Source: Paragordius varius (lineage: Eukaryota > Nematomorpha). From it: 64,000 bases of DNA. The notes beneath the pieces were generated by a model, which made no database searches, was not told where the DNA came from, and saw only the letters and a list, made by a program, of their open reading frames with translations. Shown here one piece after another: positions 1 through 12,718 of this stretch. Every line of letters begins with the position of its first letter. Positions within the stretch are counted from its first letter, which is position 1. Position numbers and translations under genes: made by a program. The stretch is from positions 11,656,001 to 11,720,000 of the forward strand of contig OZ176053.1 in NCBI GenBank assembly GCA_964247055.1, read 5' to 3'.

Positions 1-1020
1 ACGATTTTTTAAATATTATTTTATCTTATACCAGTAGCATTATCTAAAATAGTTAAGATATTAAAAAATAAATATGAGCAATTTGCTTTTTGAAACTTTT
101 TTTTGATCAAGATAAAACTATGTGTTAGAAAGATTTTACTTGTTTGGTCGTATGTAAAAAATTTGTCTAACCTGAAAGAGGGGTGGACAAGCGTGCCGCA
201 TAACATATGGGTAAAAATAATATTTTATTGAACATCACACATAAGATTACAAAAAAGTTCTTATTTTTTGCTAGTTGGTTGCCAGAATCTGGGGCTTATT
301 CAAAATAATTTTGTTCAAAAAATATACACTTTATCAATTTTATATTTTTCCAATATGGGCAGGACTATCTTAAAAGCCAATTGCTGCCCTGCTTTCTATT
401 ATCCTTATTTATAAAAAACGATGATGGAAATAGATTAAATTCATTAACAAAACACAATCATAATGTTATATAAGTACAATAAAAAAACTGATTTTTATTT
501 AAACAAAAGCTCTTTATTAAAAATCTACGATTAGTTTAGGGTTGCTCTCCTATCCCAAACCAACCCCTTATCTTTCAAATAGTATCGGCTTTTAAAGGTG
601 ATACGCCTTAAGCATATAGATACTATCTCCCTTATCAAATGTACCTACACTTTGTAACGGATCTGGGTCGCATATTATTCTATTTGGGCATTTTTTTATT
701 CCAAATGCTGAAACTTATTTAAATGCTGCCATAAAATTTGTTTTCAATATTATTGTGCTGATGTGAAAACGAACTTTGAATTAAACTGACAATCTAAATT
801 CATTAAGATTTTCACAACTACTTTGTGTAATTTACACGAACATTAACTTTTTAATAATTTTAATTATAAATAAATTAGAAAACATTTATTTTAACTGAGC
901 CAATTTTTTAATGGCCAATCATGTGTTTGTGCGTAATGGGCTCTCAACCAATCTCCAAACTAATAATGAAATGTACACAAAAAAATAACCTTCGATATAT
1001 ATTTTATAGTAGGAAAACGT
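1..1020. other. AT-rich non-coding DNA
   Basis: I see no coding exon, RNA gene or classifiable repeat here. It may be the upstream intron of the Ig/FN3 gene, because the first Ig exon at 3117 begins in phase 1 and so needs an earlier exon. Confidence 0.4.
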
Positions 1021-2108
1021 ACCAGGAATATGAAGGGCTTTTGGTTTTGGCCCTTTAGAATGTAAAGAAAGTAATTTTAAGTGCTTCATTAAAAAAATAG
1101 CGGTGCGCTCATTTTTATCAAAAAACTTTTGGTGAAAGCTAAATGCTTCGCTGAATAAATATTTTTAAATCTAAACTACATAAAAAACAATATTTTGTAA
1201 ATTAAATTTTTAGATGGGGGCTTCGAAACCAAATTTTTTTTTAAAATGAACTGGCTTTTTTAAAATAAAAGCAGAAATTCCGGGATGGCGCGATAAAAAT
1301 TTTAAATATATGCTGATTTGGATATCAAATAAAAATGTTTTTTGGAGATATGCATACTTTTTTAAAAATTAAATTTTTACCCTATTGAAGCATATTTCAT
1401 ACTATTCTGAGTCATGATAAATACGGTTTAAAATGCTTTTAGATGTCACAAAAACAATTTTACTATATGTTGGATGATGCAATTTCTACACCTCGGAATT
1501 TTGATTACAATATTCGTTCGTCTTTATTTATGTCAAAACAATATTGTAGTTTTTTACAAAAATTCACCAAAGTTTTCAAGCCGAGAAACTTTTAAAATTG
1601 GGAAGCGATAGAAATGTTCAGCATCCTCGATACATCGAAAAGTTTTTATAATTTATTAAAGCCATATTAAAGGGTATCCATTATGACTCAAAATAGTAGT
1701 TTCACTAAAATTTTGATAAAAATTAAATTTTTAAAAATGTGTGCATTAAAAATACTTTTATTTGATTTCAAAATTTAGCATATATTTAAATTTTTTATCG
1801 CGCACCGGCATTTGCGTTTCTTTTAAGAGGACTGCCCATTTTAGAAGAGCAAAAATTTTCTTGACTTTAAAAGACATCATCTAAATATTTATTTTTTTGA
1901 AAATATTGTTTTGCTTTGTATTTCTAGTTTATAATAAATTTTAGTGATGTTTTTTGGATTGAAGTATTTAGCTTTGGCCAAAAAATTTATTCAAAAAATT
2001 TGAAATTTTGCCATTTTCTGATATGGAACACTTAACACAAATTGCGAGAAACTTTCTTAAATAACTCTTAAGCACCAAAAGCTAAAGCACCATGATATTC
2101 CTGATATA
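1021..2108. repeat. Foldback element, ~0.5-kb imperfect arms
   Basis: The sequence from about 1021 to 1520 reappears as an imperfect reverse complement from about 2108 back to 1590. Paired landmarks are CAGGAATAT (1022) with ATATTCCTG (2095), GGCGCGATAAA (1286) with TTTATCGCGC (1793), and GAGTCATGATAAATA (1409) with the complementary stretch at 1680. There is no open reading frame, so this is most likely a large non-autonomous foldback or MITE-like element. I did not identify a target-site duplication. Confidence 0.6.
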
Positions 2109-3116
2109 ATTACTTATCAGAATATATATTTCATCAAATTATTTTTTATACCCCCCGATTTTGGAAGCAGTGTATAGATTAAGCTTCAAAAGTATTGGAA
2201 CTTTAAAAATAGAAATGTAACGGTTTTTAACTGCACTAATAAGATACTAAAATTTATATTAAATATGGAGCACTTGGTTTAAGGAAATAAAACTAGGTGT
2301 TAATTGCTCCATAAGAAAAACACACAAAATTAGAGTACATTATGATAAATAAAGTTTTTATGCTGAAAAGTCTGATGCCTCCTCTCAAAAATGAATAATT
2401 AACTGCTAAAAAGCAAATTAAATGTTGATTTTTAGATGCATGCTCCATGATATTTTTATGGTCGTTGAGGTATTTGACATCGTTAACGGAATAATTATTT
2501 TTTTCTAAAAAATTTAATGATAAATGTATATCAACTCATATTTTGATTAATGGGTATGTATATCGCTTTATTAAAAAATTGACGAACAACACAATATTAT
2601 AACCTGAATTTAAAGACGTTAAGAGTGATGTTCAGCCTCATCGATAATTAAAAATGTTTTTAATTATCTAAAACTGTTTTTATAACGCGAGGCTTCAAAA
2701 TATCATTGTTTAATTTTTTTATGTAATTTTTAAAATGCACTAAAAATTGTTATCGCGCAATCTCGACAGGTTTATTTAGCACAATTTCATTTTAGAGATC
2801 CAAAAATTTGACTGTAAATTAGCAATTAATTTAGGCAAAGCTTTGGTATAAAATTGAGATAAAATATATTTATTAATTAAATTTCTGGAATTCATCCTGT
2901 ATAAAAGATATTTGATAATGGCAGGCGCAAAAGAATAAATGACGCGTAAGGCTTAAATTCAGCACCATAAATATCCTAATATCTATAAAAATATTTATTT
3001 AAAATAATTTACCCCCAATTTTTCGCAATGCGCAACATCAATGTTTTGATTATTTCCAACGTATTAACTTATATTTTGATTTTAAATGTATTTAATGAAA
3101 TATTTGAAATAAATAG
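2109..3116. other. AT-rich intron or flank
   Basis: About 1 kb of AT-rich DNA with no recognised gene or repeat. It ends in the acceptor ...AATAG at 3116, directly before the first Ig exon. Confidence 0.4.
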
Positions 3117-6100
3117 ATAACATGAAATTGGGAATTGTAAGTCCACTAAATCACATAACAGCTAATGTCGGAGAACGCATCTATTTAACGGTTACACTCA
3201 ATAAAACCCAAAAATGCTTGAATGCCTGGAGGAAAAATATGGAATTGATAGAATACGATTCACGAATTAATTTTCAACAAAACGGAAAAATACACCAACT
3301 AATTTTGGATAATGTAAAAAAATCGGATGAAGGAATATATTCTTTTCATTGTGAGGATCAAATGACTGGCACTACCGTTTATATAAAAGGTAAAATGCCT
3401 ATATGGATATTTTCAGTCCCTTAGCTTTCTTGTGAAAATGATGTATTATTCTACTTTTAATAAATTATATTTTAATAATAAGCTTCTAAGTTAAATGTAA
3501 ATCGAGTTGAGGCAAAAAGCTGATAAATAGATTAATTATTAACACAATCAGCATATAAATAAGCAAAATTATTTACCATTATAATTTAATTTGCCATCCG
3601 ATAGGAACATAAAATATTGAAAAAAATGCGGATAAAAGGCGAAGATTTCTCATAACTTTACATTAAATTTTAAAAATTACACAAAATATAAATTATGGTG
3701 CTCATATTATGGATATTTTTATTTTATTTACATTTTAACTGGTAGCAAAACAAATGTTTAAAAGCTTAATTTAAAAATAAATATAAGTAATTTACTTAAA
3801 ACAGCGCCTCCTGTTCCTCCAAGTAACATGAAAATATCAGTTCACGCGGTAAATACGCTAAAATTGGAATGGGATGCCCCTCCGGAAAATAATAAGCCGG
3901 ATTATTACATGGTTAATTGGACGGGAAATTCGAATTCTTTATACACTTATGTTGATGGACACAAAACAACTTTTTTGCTCAATCACATGAGGCCTGGTAC
4001 CAAATTAGAGATCAAATTGACAGCTAGCAATTCTCTTGGATCGAAAACATCCAAATTATCATACACCACTCCAAAAGGTATGGGCTTTAATATTTTCATT
4101 GATTTTTTAATAATTTATTTAATCCAAAAACATCAGTTTTAAATCGTGCATATGCCACAATAATGTTTATTAAAAGCACAAATTAAGCATATATAGAAAA
4201 GCAGTTTATTTCGCCTCTAAAATGCCCCATAAACGAATTTAAACTGTTATTCATATCAAATTTTTGCATTTTGGACGCCTTTATACTCGTAGATATACTA
4301 AACTAATAATTTGTCCTATATGCAATGTTTCATTTTGATTCCTAATTATTTTTTTATCGGAACTTCCAATGCCGACTAAAAATCAGTTTTTTTTTCTATT
4401 TTTCTTATCTGAACTAAAACTCATGTTTTCTCCAGGATCGTGCAGGCTAAAAATATTAGATAGCAAAACTATATAATTTACACATAATGTATTTTGGACA
4501 TTGTGTATACCATATTTTATTATTAATATAGGGCCTTCAAAGCCAAAACTTTCCTTTGACGAATATTGTAATGTGGCATGGGATCCACCAAGTAACGATG
4601 GAGGAGCTCCGATAAATGAATACGCTATACAATTATCAGAAGATAATGGGAATACATTTATAGATTATAAAACAGTGAGATATACATATAGAAAAATTGC
4701 GTTGGATAAATTAAACTCTGATATACTGGTAAGAGTCAAAGCTATATCTCAATTCGCAATCGGAGAATATGCTACCATAAATAATTGCATTCCTTTAGGT
4801 AATTATTTTACAATTATACACTTTCAGCAAGATTATATCTAGTGAAAAACTTTAAACGATATACACCATATTTTTATATCCTCTCTTTCAAAGTAGAGTA
4901 AACCAGTTATAAATTAAAATAATGTGTTACTTAAATACATTAAAAATTTAATAGTTTGATTTAATTTATTTGGGCATTATAATCATAGGATATTATAAAT
5001 TTCTGTCTGTCACGTATTATATTATAATAAAATTAATCAAAAGAAAACTCTATTATAAAACCAATGGAAAACAAGTTCGCTCTAGCTGGGAGCACGATAG
5101 ATATTACAGTGGAGTTAAAACAGAACTGCCTATCCAAAGTAATATGGATGAAAGACGATAAAATTTTAAAACAAAATGCAAAGATTGAATTTATTCAAAG
5201 AAAAACTCAATACGTGTTAAGACTTAATGGAGTCGAATTAGCTGATAAGGGTTTATATGGCTTCTTTTGTGGGAATCAATATACATCCTCATACCTCAAA
5301 ATATCAAGTAGATTAATTTATTCATTAATTTCTATTAATTTTATATTTATAAATAAATATTTCTTATCCCATTAATCGATTCATGTTACTAAACTACAAG
5401 TGTGTTATAAGGATATAAATATATGGATCATACCAAATATAACTTTAATATATAATTTTTAATTTTTTCGTCCATTTATAGAAAACATAGGATAGGCATT
5501 TTAAATCTGGATGTAGTTATAAATTACTATACTACAAATCAGATAGTTTGTGTAAAGGATGCAAAATTATCATTTTATTAATATATAAAGGTTGCCGATA
5601 ATTAGCATATATTGATAGTTGATAGGTATGGCTAGAAAGATTCCTAATATATCAAATATAAGCTATATACCTGTATATATATAATAGGTGCTCCATCTTC
5701 ACCCCAAAAATTGAGTGCTAAATTAGAGGGAAAGGTATTATTACTTACATGGGAGCAAAATTATCATGATTTTTCGCCTCCAGAAATATATAAAATTCTG
5801 AAGGATGGAAAATTACTGGATTCCATACCAGAACCGAATAACCGTTATAACGTAACTAATCTCGAACCGAACTCTATCTATAAATTTAAAGTAATCGCTG
5901 AAAACAAGCAGGGCGACGATTCCTCAACCATTACTTATGAAACTCCAAAACGTATGATGTGTTTTTATATATATAAAAATATTTTTTATTAATTGCAAAA
6001 CATGTTTTAGTTAATTTATATAATTCGATTTAAAAGTTACAAAACTCGTTATCATTAATTACTGTTTAAGCTTACAATCTTTGATATATTTAAAATCATC

Positions 6101-8276
6101 ATGACTGTTATAATTTACAGGATGAATAAAATTTACCATTTCATGAAATAAGAAATTAGTCAAAACAGGGATAGTATTGTGGTGATGTTAGATATTCAAA
6201 ACCTAATGTTCTAGAGACTGGTCTCATTAATTTGATTTGAATGTTAAAAATTGAAATTAACAACTTTTGAGTAATATATTTTGTTATGAATAGGACCCGG
6301 AAAACCAGAAGATTTTCAATTTAATGAATATTGTTCACTTGAATGGAAAGAACCATTAGAAAATGGAGGATCACCTTTCGTAGGCTACAATATGGAAATA
6401 TCACATGACAAAGGGAAAACATTTGTAAAGGGTTTCACAATCAGATACGGCCAAGATTTATTCGATTTTAAATTTAAGGTAGGAATTATTGCAAGGCTAC
6501 AAACTGTAACTTCCTTTACTGAAAGTGATTTTGTCAACACAAATGAATGCACTCATCACGGTACTTTTGTTAATATATGATTTATTGTTATATTTTGTAT
6601 ATGGTAACTAGAGAATTGTTAACTCTTTCATGCTATTTGGTATCTTTTTATATCTTGGATCTGTTTTTATATGGAAAATTATTTAAGATACTTAGTGAAA
6701 TTTATGCATTTTGCTTTTTAGGCACATGATTTAAAACATTTTGTGAAAAATGTAGTCTAAAAAGCCTTATCAACTATTTCGCCGCATTTTACTTCGGGTA
6801 TTTAAAATTGCACCCAATTCAAAAAATGCATATAATGGTCAAAAAGCGTATTTTGGAAACACTGTAGCAGATGCTCTAAAAGTTAGAAAACTGTAAAAAA
6901 CATAAGCTATTTTAATCATATAAATAATTTTAAACAAAGCAACTTACAAAAAAGTTGTTTTATTTACTCGTTTAACCTGTCAAGTTCTAATCTACCCTTT
7001 AAATAGTTGTAATAATGGCAGAATAGTATCGTGCTTGTTAGCATCAAATAAAACAAAACGATTTGACTTGGGGTTTTAACATATACAAATCGTATATACC
7101 AGGTGAGATCATAAGTTACCGTTTTATTATAAACGATACCAAATTGATTGGCAATCAAATGTTTTTTAAAAATATTCATGGCCTCAATTCTCAGGTAATA
7201 TAGGAATGGTGTGCCAAAAAACTGATTGTCTTTTGCGGCAATCCATTCGTTTATTAGCGTTTCAAAACGAAAGTGTATTTCTGCCGGTGTGTGCCACATT
7301 GATGTTGTAAAGAATAGCAGTAGAGAAAAATATAGGATATGGTGATAATATATGGTTTATATAATGTTGAATATAGATAATAGATGATATAGCATTGTTA
7401 TATGAATAGTAATATAATAATAATTGGATATCAATAAGAGTGTTTGTTTGTCTTAGCAGTAGAATTAAAAGGATATATGTTGTCTTTCTGTTGGTATATG
7501 CTGAACTCTCCGTCTGTCTTAATATAATCCGATGAATGTATTCTACTCTGCATCTTTCTAAAAAGATTTTTATTAAGGTAATGATGGTGCCAGGTCACGA
7601 AAGTTCAGAGGATACGAAAAAATTCCCCTAAGCTGATTTGTAGTTTGTTTTCAAAGTTTTGGAGCGTGAGAACTGAAACGGCGGTCATTCTTAAATCAAT
7701 GGTTCAAATTAGGCATGTGTTGGCGATAGCGTTGTGTAATTACGGTTTCAACGGGTTTAAACCAACATATCATGGTCTCATCAGACACAATGCATTGTTA
7801 TTTTGGCGAATGGATTTGTGACCATGGTGTTGATGGACCGAAGATAAAAACCCCCATTTTCCCGCTTTCAATTTGCAAAATTAAGCCACTCTCATCACCT
7901 GTTACTATTCAATGCGAAATTGATTCTCTTTCGTTAAGGATATCCCAACTTACTTTGGCGAGTTTTGATTCGATATTAATTCAAATTGTGGTATCTATTT
8001 AGTTAGTTTAGTAGTCCATTGCTTAAAGATGTCTGCAAATTTTTTTGTGATATACGGAATGATTTTGACAATTACCGTTAATAAATTGGGACACCAGCCA
8101 ATAACCCTTGCTATTTATAGTCTTCGCAGTTATGTCGTCTGCAAAAGCCCCAGCTCGTTTTTACATTGAATTCAAAAAGCACTACGTGCACAAATATTTT
8201 TCAATTTTAAAACGTAGTTATTGAACATCTTTTGTTTGTCGGTCAATGGCAGATGAATAAAATGGTGGTAAATTAA

Positions 8277-8315
<39 letters not shown>

Positions 8316-11300
8316 AATTTGCCACCAAATTATATTCTCTGTTATCAATTTACTTTTATATATCCTTATATACGAAATAACTAGATATGAATTTTTATTT
8401 TAATATAAAATTGGAAAATAATAATCTTTCGAACGGTAACTTTTAATGATTATTTTTATCAATAATAAATAATGAATAGCGTATTTTTTTTAAAAAAAAT
8501 GCAGTTGCAACTCATGTTCATCTCTCTCGCGATTTACATGTATGGCAAATCTTTTATTAATATTTATCATGCATTATAATCTATTCATTTTGTGCGTCTC
8601 CCCCATATCAACTGTTTAAAATAAATTTTTGTAATTAGCCTGAAAACCATTGTTTGAAAATTGACTTTCTTGGATTCTAAAAGTAACTTACCCTACTAAA
8701 ATTAACGTACTTTGCTATATACCGACTGCATAGGCAAAAGTCATAAAAAGACAATTTAGTTTTGTGAAAATATAGTCAATATAATTTAATTTTATTTTAA
8801 AATAAAAAAGTTGAATTATGCGACTGATGATTTAATCTAAGGGTCTTTAACTATCGTTCTCAACATGGATATGCGGTTCGGAATGCTAATCTAATTATCT
8901 TTCTATACTAAATATATTAAAGGATTTTGTATTATTTGGTAATATACATAATCAGCTTAATATTTTAAAGTATTGGAGAAAAAAAATTATAAAACATAAT
9001 CGAATATATAACAGATAGGGCCGGGATACTCAACCGAATTTCAGGAGCCGAATAATATATTTTTTATCTTGAAAGATATTACCATTTTTGTTTTATTCAT
9101 GTAGTAATATTAATATACTATTTACACAACAATGTCCTTGAACATTTCACGAGTGTCCTTGAAAACTTCAAGTTCTTCAACACTTCAGTTGGTCTTTTGA
9201 CTTTTTGTTTTGTTCTTAACTATTATCAGATACGTATATTATTCATCTATTTTATCAATTCCAACCTATTTTCTTATTTTAACATAAATATCAACTTTTG
9301 ATTGTTTATAAACCGTATATTTTTTTAATATCCTAAAATTATTTTGAATAATAAAGATTTAGCACGTATTTAAAAATCTATAATATCTCTGGGTTATTAT
9401 TTATAATTTATCATAAAAACATTTATAAATTAATAATATTGGTAAATTGAAGAAAAAAATTGATATGAAAAGTGGCTTTTGATTTAAAATTTAATTATTA
9501 AATGAATAAATAAATAATAAATAAATACATGCAAAAATCATGGTTAGATCAAAACTTAAAAATTTTGTACCAACTTGAAATGTTCAAAGACCATCTAATG
9601 TTCAAGCATCATCTTGAAATGTTCAAGGATAAACCTAAAGTCTTGAAGTGCAAATGGTATACTATACATCAGTACACTGATATATTGGCGTTCGCATACA
9701 TTATGCTTCAACTTGGTCAAATAATTTATGATGAATAATCTCATAAAAATACTTTTTTTAAATTAATTAACAATTATTAATTCTAATTTGATGCCTGAGA
9801 CGACCTTGATATCGTCTATATTGGTATTCCAAATTAAAAATAAAACAAAAACAACACTTTTCTTATATTTAATGGCACCTTCTTGTTTGCGATTTCCTTT
9901 GCAAACAAATTCAAAATTGGATTCATTTTTGTAACTCACGAATCACAAGTTACACTTGATATATTCATAGCCATTGATCTTGAAATCTTTGATAACCCTA
10001 AAAAAACCGAAATACCTTTTTATAATGGATTTTTTTTGTAAATAGATAACTACCTAAATAAAAACCGTTTTTTTAAATTATTACAAAATAAAATCAAAAT
10101 CATTTATAATCTATCAGTTATGAGTTAGGGTGATGTTTGCATCTAAAACTCTAAAATAGGCCTGAAATAATATTTTATATGACCCAATGAGTTATATTTA
10201 TAAACGAATTGCCATTATGCTAATAATGTTTTAAACACACCTAATTTTAGCTGATTACCATGAGATCCATAAACCTTTGGAAAATCAAGAAGTTGAGGTA
10301 GGGAAAGATGTTGAATTTAAAGTCATCTTTTCGACAAATGTTACTCGAAAATGTACCTGGAAATATAATAAGACAATAAAACTTCATCCTGATGCCCGAA
10401 TAAAAATTAGTCAAACTCCTACAGAATGCATATTGCAAATTTCAAAAGCTCGTAAATCCGACGAAGGATTATATGAAGTATGGAGAATAAATCATGTATC
10501 GCCTGCTAACTTGACAGTAACAGGTATTTACATTTTAGTTTTATCATATACTTCCATGTATAAATTGGATAAAACTTGGTTTATTATATTATCCTGTAGA
10601 AAATGTTGGATCGGGATCAGGCAAATTCGATATTGGTACATTATTTGATATACATATCTTATTGATTTAGTTTTGACCGGTTGAATCGATAATTTTTTAG
10701 TGTAGTAACATATGAAATCTTTGAAATAAAAAACCTTTTTTCTGCCACCGCCTTCCTTTTCTCACATTATTTTAGGCGGCTCGTTAAATATATATATATA
10801 TATATATTATGTACTTTGTGCTTTAATTAAATTTATCAACTGTTCTTTAATTTCATTGTCAAAAAAATGATATAAACGATTCCTGCTCCAGTAAAGAATA
10901 ATATGTTTTTGGCAATCAATCATTAATCGTAAACAATTATTTTAATTGAAAATCATATTTCATATGTTGTCTTTTTTACATCCAAACGGCCACCAAACCA
11001 TTATTAATATTTTACAAAGATTGTCCATATAGATTCAAAAATCGAAAAATTCGCCTTAAATTTTTTTTTCGCATTTTAGTCACAGTAATATATATTTTAA
11101 TATGCACTCCTGTACATTTATCGTAGTTAAAGTGATGAAATGATAGGTTTTACAAAATATTATTAATGGTTTTCGCGATATTCTTTATTAATCTAATCAT
11201 CAAAAATTATATTAATATGGTAATGTAGTTAAACTACCACAATATATATAGATTGCTAAATATTTTTTAACATTTTACGATATTTTTTATATAATAGATT

Positions 11301-11320
11301 CAGAAGATGGTGACGATTAA
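3117..11320 (+). CDS. Titin/twitchin-like Ig-FN3 protein, 3' part
   Basis: Eight exons, all joined in phase 1: 3117-3389 (Ig), 3805-4077 (FN3), 4532-4798 (FN3), 5044-5307 (Ig), 5688-5951 (FN3), 6294-6560 (FN3), 10251-10523 (Ig) and 11298-11320 (DSEDGDD then TAA). Each domain is one symmetric exon of 264-273 nt, giving about 634 residues; the 5' end lies outside the window. The Ig exons show the core Trp and the D-x-G-x-Y turn (SDEGIYSF, ADKGLYGF, SDEGLYEV). The FN3 exons show the early Trp in L-x-W-x-x-P and late Leu/Tyr core residues. The repeating Ig-FN3-FN3 order is that of twitchin, projectin and the titin A-band, which bind myosin in muscle; that role is inferred from family. No kinase domain follows, unlike classical twitchin. 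AATAAA at 11371 may be the polyadenylation signal. Exon 5044-5307 has a weak pyrimidine tract, so its start is less certain. Confidence 0.85.
6964..8260 (-). pseudogene. Mariner transposase relic 1
   Basis: On the minus strand, scattered frames read as a mariner-family DNA transposase. From about 7900 downwards come a GDES motif and GPSTPWSQIHSPK, like the mariner GDEKW...PSTSTPKP region. Next is DETMICWFKPVETVITQRYRQ around 7770-7690, like the GETV...RY..Q region. At 7299-7200 is WHTPAEIHFRFETLINEWI then AAKDNQFF, like the C-terminal EWIASKDEEFF block. Stops and frameshifts separate these blocks, so the copy is dead and old. It lies in the 3.7-kb intron between the last FN3 and last Ig exons of the muscle-type gene. 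Confidence 0.7.
7012..7105 (-). repeat. Decayed hammerhead-repeat fragment
   Basis: This piece matches the hammerhead repeat at 39773-41170: CGTGCTTGTTAGCA and TTTGACTTGGGGTTTT are shared in the same order and spacing. On the minus strand the ribozyme core is damaged: CTGATGAGTGC has become TTTGATGC and GAAA has become GATA. It should not be catalytic and marks an older insertion of the same family. Confidence 0.65.
8279..8310. repeat. (TA)16 microsatellite
   Basis: An uninterrupted TA run in an intron. Similar runs lie at about 10787-10807, 15366-15391, 32545-32574 and 33476-33501. Confidence 0.95.
8311..9113. other. Intronic AT-rich DNA
   Basis: No exon or recognised repeat seen within the large intron of the Ig/FN3 gene. 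Confidence 0.4.
9114..9662. mobile_element. MITE, TCCTTGAACATTTC family, copy 1
   Basis: Short inverted termini TATACTATTTACAC (9114) and, reversed, TATACCATTTGCAC (9662) enclose about 550 bp. Subterminal arms hold degenerate copies of TCCTTGAACATTTCAAG, inverted relative to each other. A second copy with the same arms lies at about 37372-37907. The element is non-autonomous; the 69-codon frame inside is the repeated arm, not a gene. Confidence 0.65.
9663..10250. other. End of large intron of Ig/FN3 gene
   Basis: AT-rich, no recognised repeat. It ends with acceptor CTAATTTTAG at 10241-10250. Confidence 0.5.
10524..11297. other. Last intron of Ig/FN3 gene
   Basis: The intron starts GTATTT and ends ATAATAG. 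It contains a TA run at about 10787-10807 and no other recognised feature. Confidence 0.5.
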
Positions 11321-11569
11321 TTTTACATCAATACAATTTAATTGGGTGACATAAATGATTAATGATACCAAATAAATATTGCATTACATATTTATTCAGT
11401 TATTCGATAGGTGATGATAATTTGTTATTATGTTCCATGGAAGCGATTTGTTTTTCATTGAATTTTTAATTGTTTTTTTCTTAAAGTTTCAACTTTAATC
11501 AGGTGAGTTTTATTTTGATAGAACTCTAGTTCGACGATAGAATTTATAAAGAATTCCAGGGTAGCATAA

Positions 11570-12250
11570 GATTTACGTGTTATTTATAAAATAAAATCCG
11601 TAATTTTGAAGGATATCAATTAGATATTTTATTCAAAATATTGTCAAACATCCAGACATTTCCATCGCTCGAAAAAATTTCGTGCCAGAAAAACTGATTG
11701 TTTTTTGTGGCAAACCGCAAAAAATTATTGAAAGTTGCTCTGCGCGCTATGACCCATTGATTAGAGGTAATGGTCTGATAGCGTAAAACACTATAGCAGA
11801 GACAGAAGAATTTCTCATTAAAAAATTTAAAAACCTCTTTCGCTGGTTTTGCTCAGTGAAATGAAAGATTGGCATGTAGCGCATGCCATATCTGGCATAT
11901 TCCCGGGTCGTTTTTCGATTAATTTAAATATCATTTGGCAGCGATGTGTGTAAGGTTCCACTATGGTTTCGAATAGACTAACAACCGCTCCGATTCCACT
12001 AGAATCGGTCTTCTTACCAAGGCGATTTGACCATGGGATTGAAACAAGGTGAAAGTCACAAATTTTCTGCTTTGGATTTACAAAATAAACCCTCTTCTCA
12101 ACAATGATTTTCATTAGCGACGTTTAAGCAAGTTTTATGTCTTGCTACTTCCGATTTGACGTTTATTGTAATTGTTGGGACCCATTTACAGAGGTTATAA
12201 TTCCATCTTATTTTTCGAGATGTATACTGATCGATTTTTGTCATACATGC
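11570..12250 (-). pseudogene. Mariner transposase relic 2
   Basis: The minus strand carries a decayed mariner transposase. The frame from 12114 to 11827 reads VYFVNPKQK, SIPWSNRLGKKT, LFETIVEPYTHR and LIEKRPGN, matching the order FDNPKRK, STPKPNRFGKK, GETV..RY and EKRP of mariner transposases. Further down, at about 11760-11640, pieces reading SMGHSAQSNF and KKQSVF...FFERWKCLDV correspond to the LFRSM and C-terminal PERWEKC blocks. Several frameshifts and stops are present. It shares the SxPWS variant with the relic at 6964-8260, so both probably belong to one family. It lies between the convergent 3' ends of the Ig/FN3 gene and WDR46. Confidence 0.7.
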
Positions 12251-12718
12251 AATTTTTCTGCCGATCGCCGTTGATTTTAAGTTGAATCATTATTCTATAA
12301 TTCTCATCGTCTAAGCAATTTAACTACCAGAGCGCTTCTCTTCCACTGGATCTTTAAAATTTAAAATTTGACTTTCAATACCCTTACACTACGCTTCTAC
12401 TAGTATGATAAATAAAAGAGCAGTAATTAAATCGATTTGGATGTTTTTTTGTTTCACATAAAAAATGGAGTCTGTTTCAGATTTAACTTTGCGTAATTTC
12501 ACAACATCTTTAGTAAACCAGGTATTGACTTGTGACTAATACTGGTTTTTAGAAAAAAAAGAATTTTATCAAAACGACACATTTACAAAACTCCTATAAA
12601 TTATTTTGGACAAATTAATCATTAAAGCTCCTAACATTCCCACATATAAACCATAGTAATTTGTCAAAACTATTCAAATCATAACCACCTCCCATTTATT
12701 TATATTAATCAGTCAAAA
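12251..12718. other. Intergenic and WDR46 3' flank
   Basis: AT-rich; no gene or classifiable repeat seen. Confidence 0.4.

Noticed and set aside
6964-7299. 111-codon minus-strand frame as a host gene
   Set aside because: Its start matches the C-terminal block of mariner transposases and its end runs into a decayed hammerhead repeat.
9529-9738. 69-codon frame as a small gene
   Set aside because: It translates the repeated TCCTTGAACATTTC arm of a MITE.
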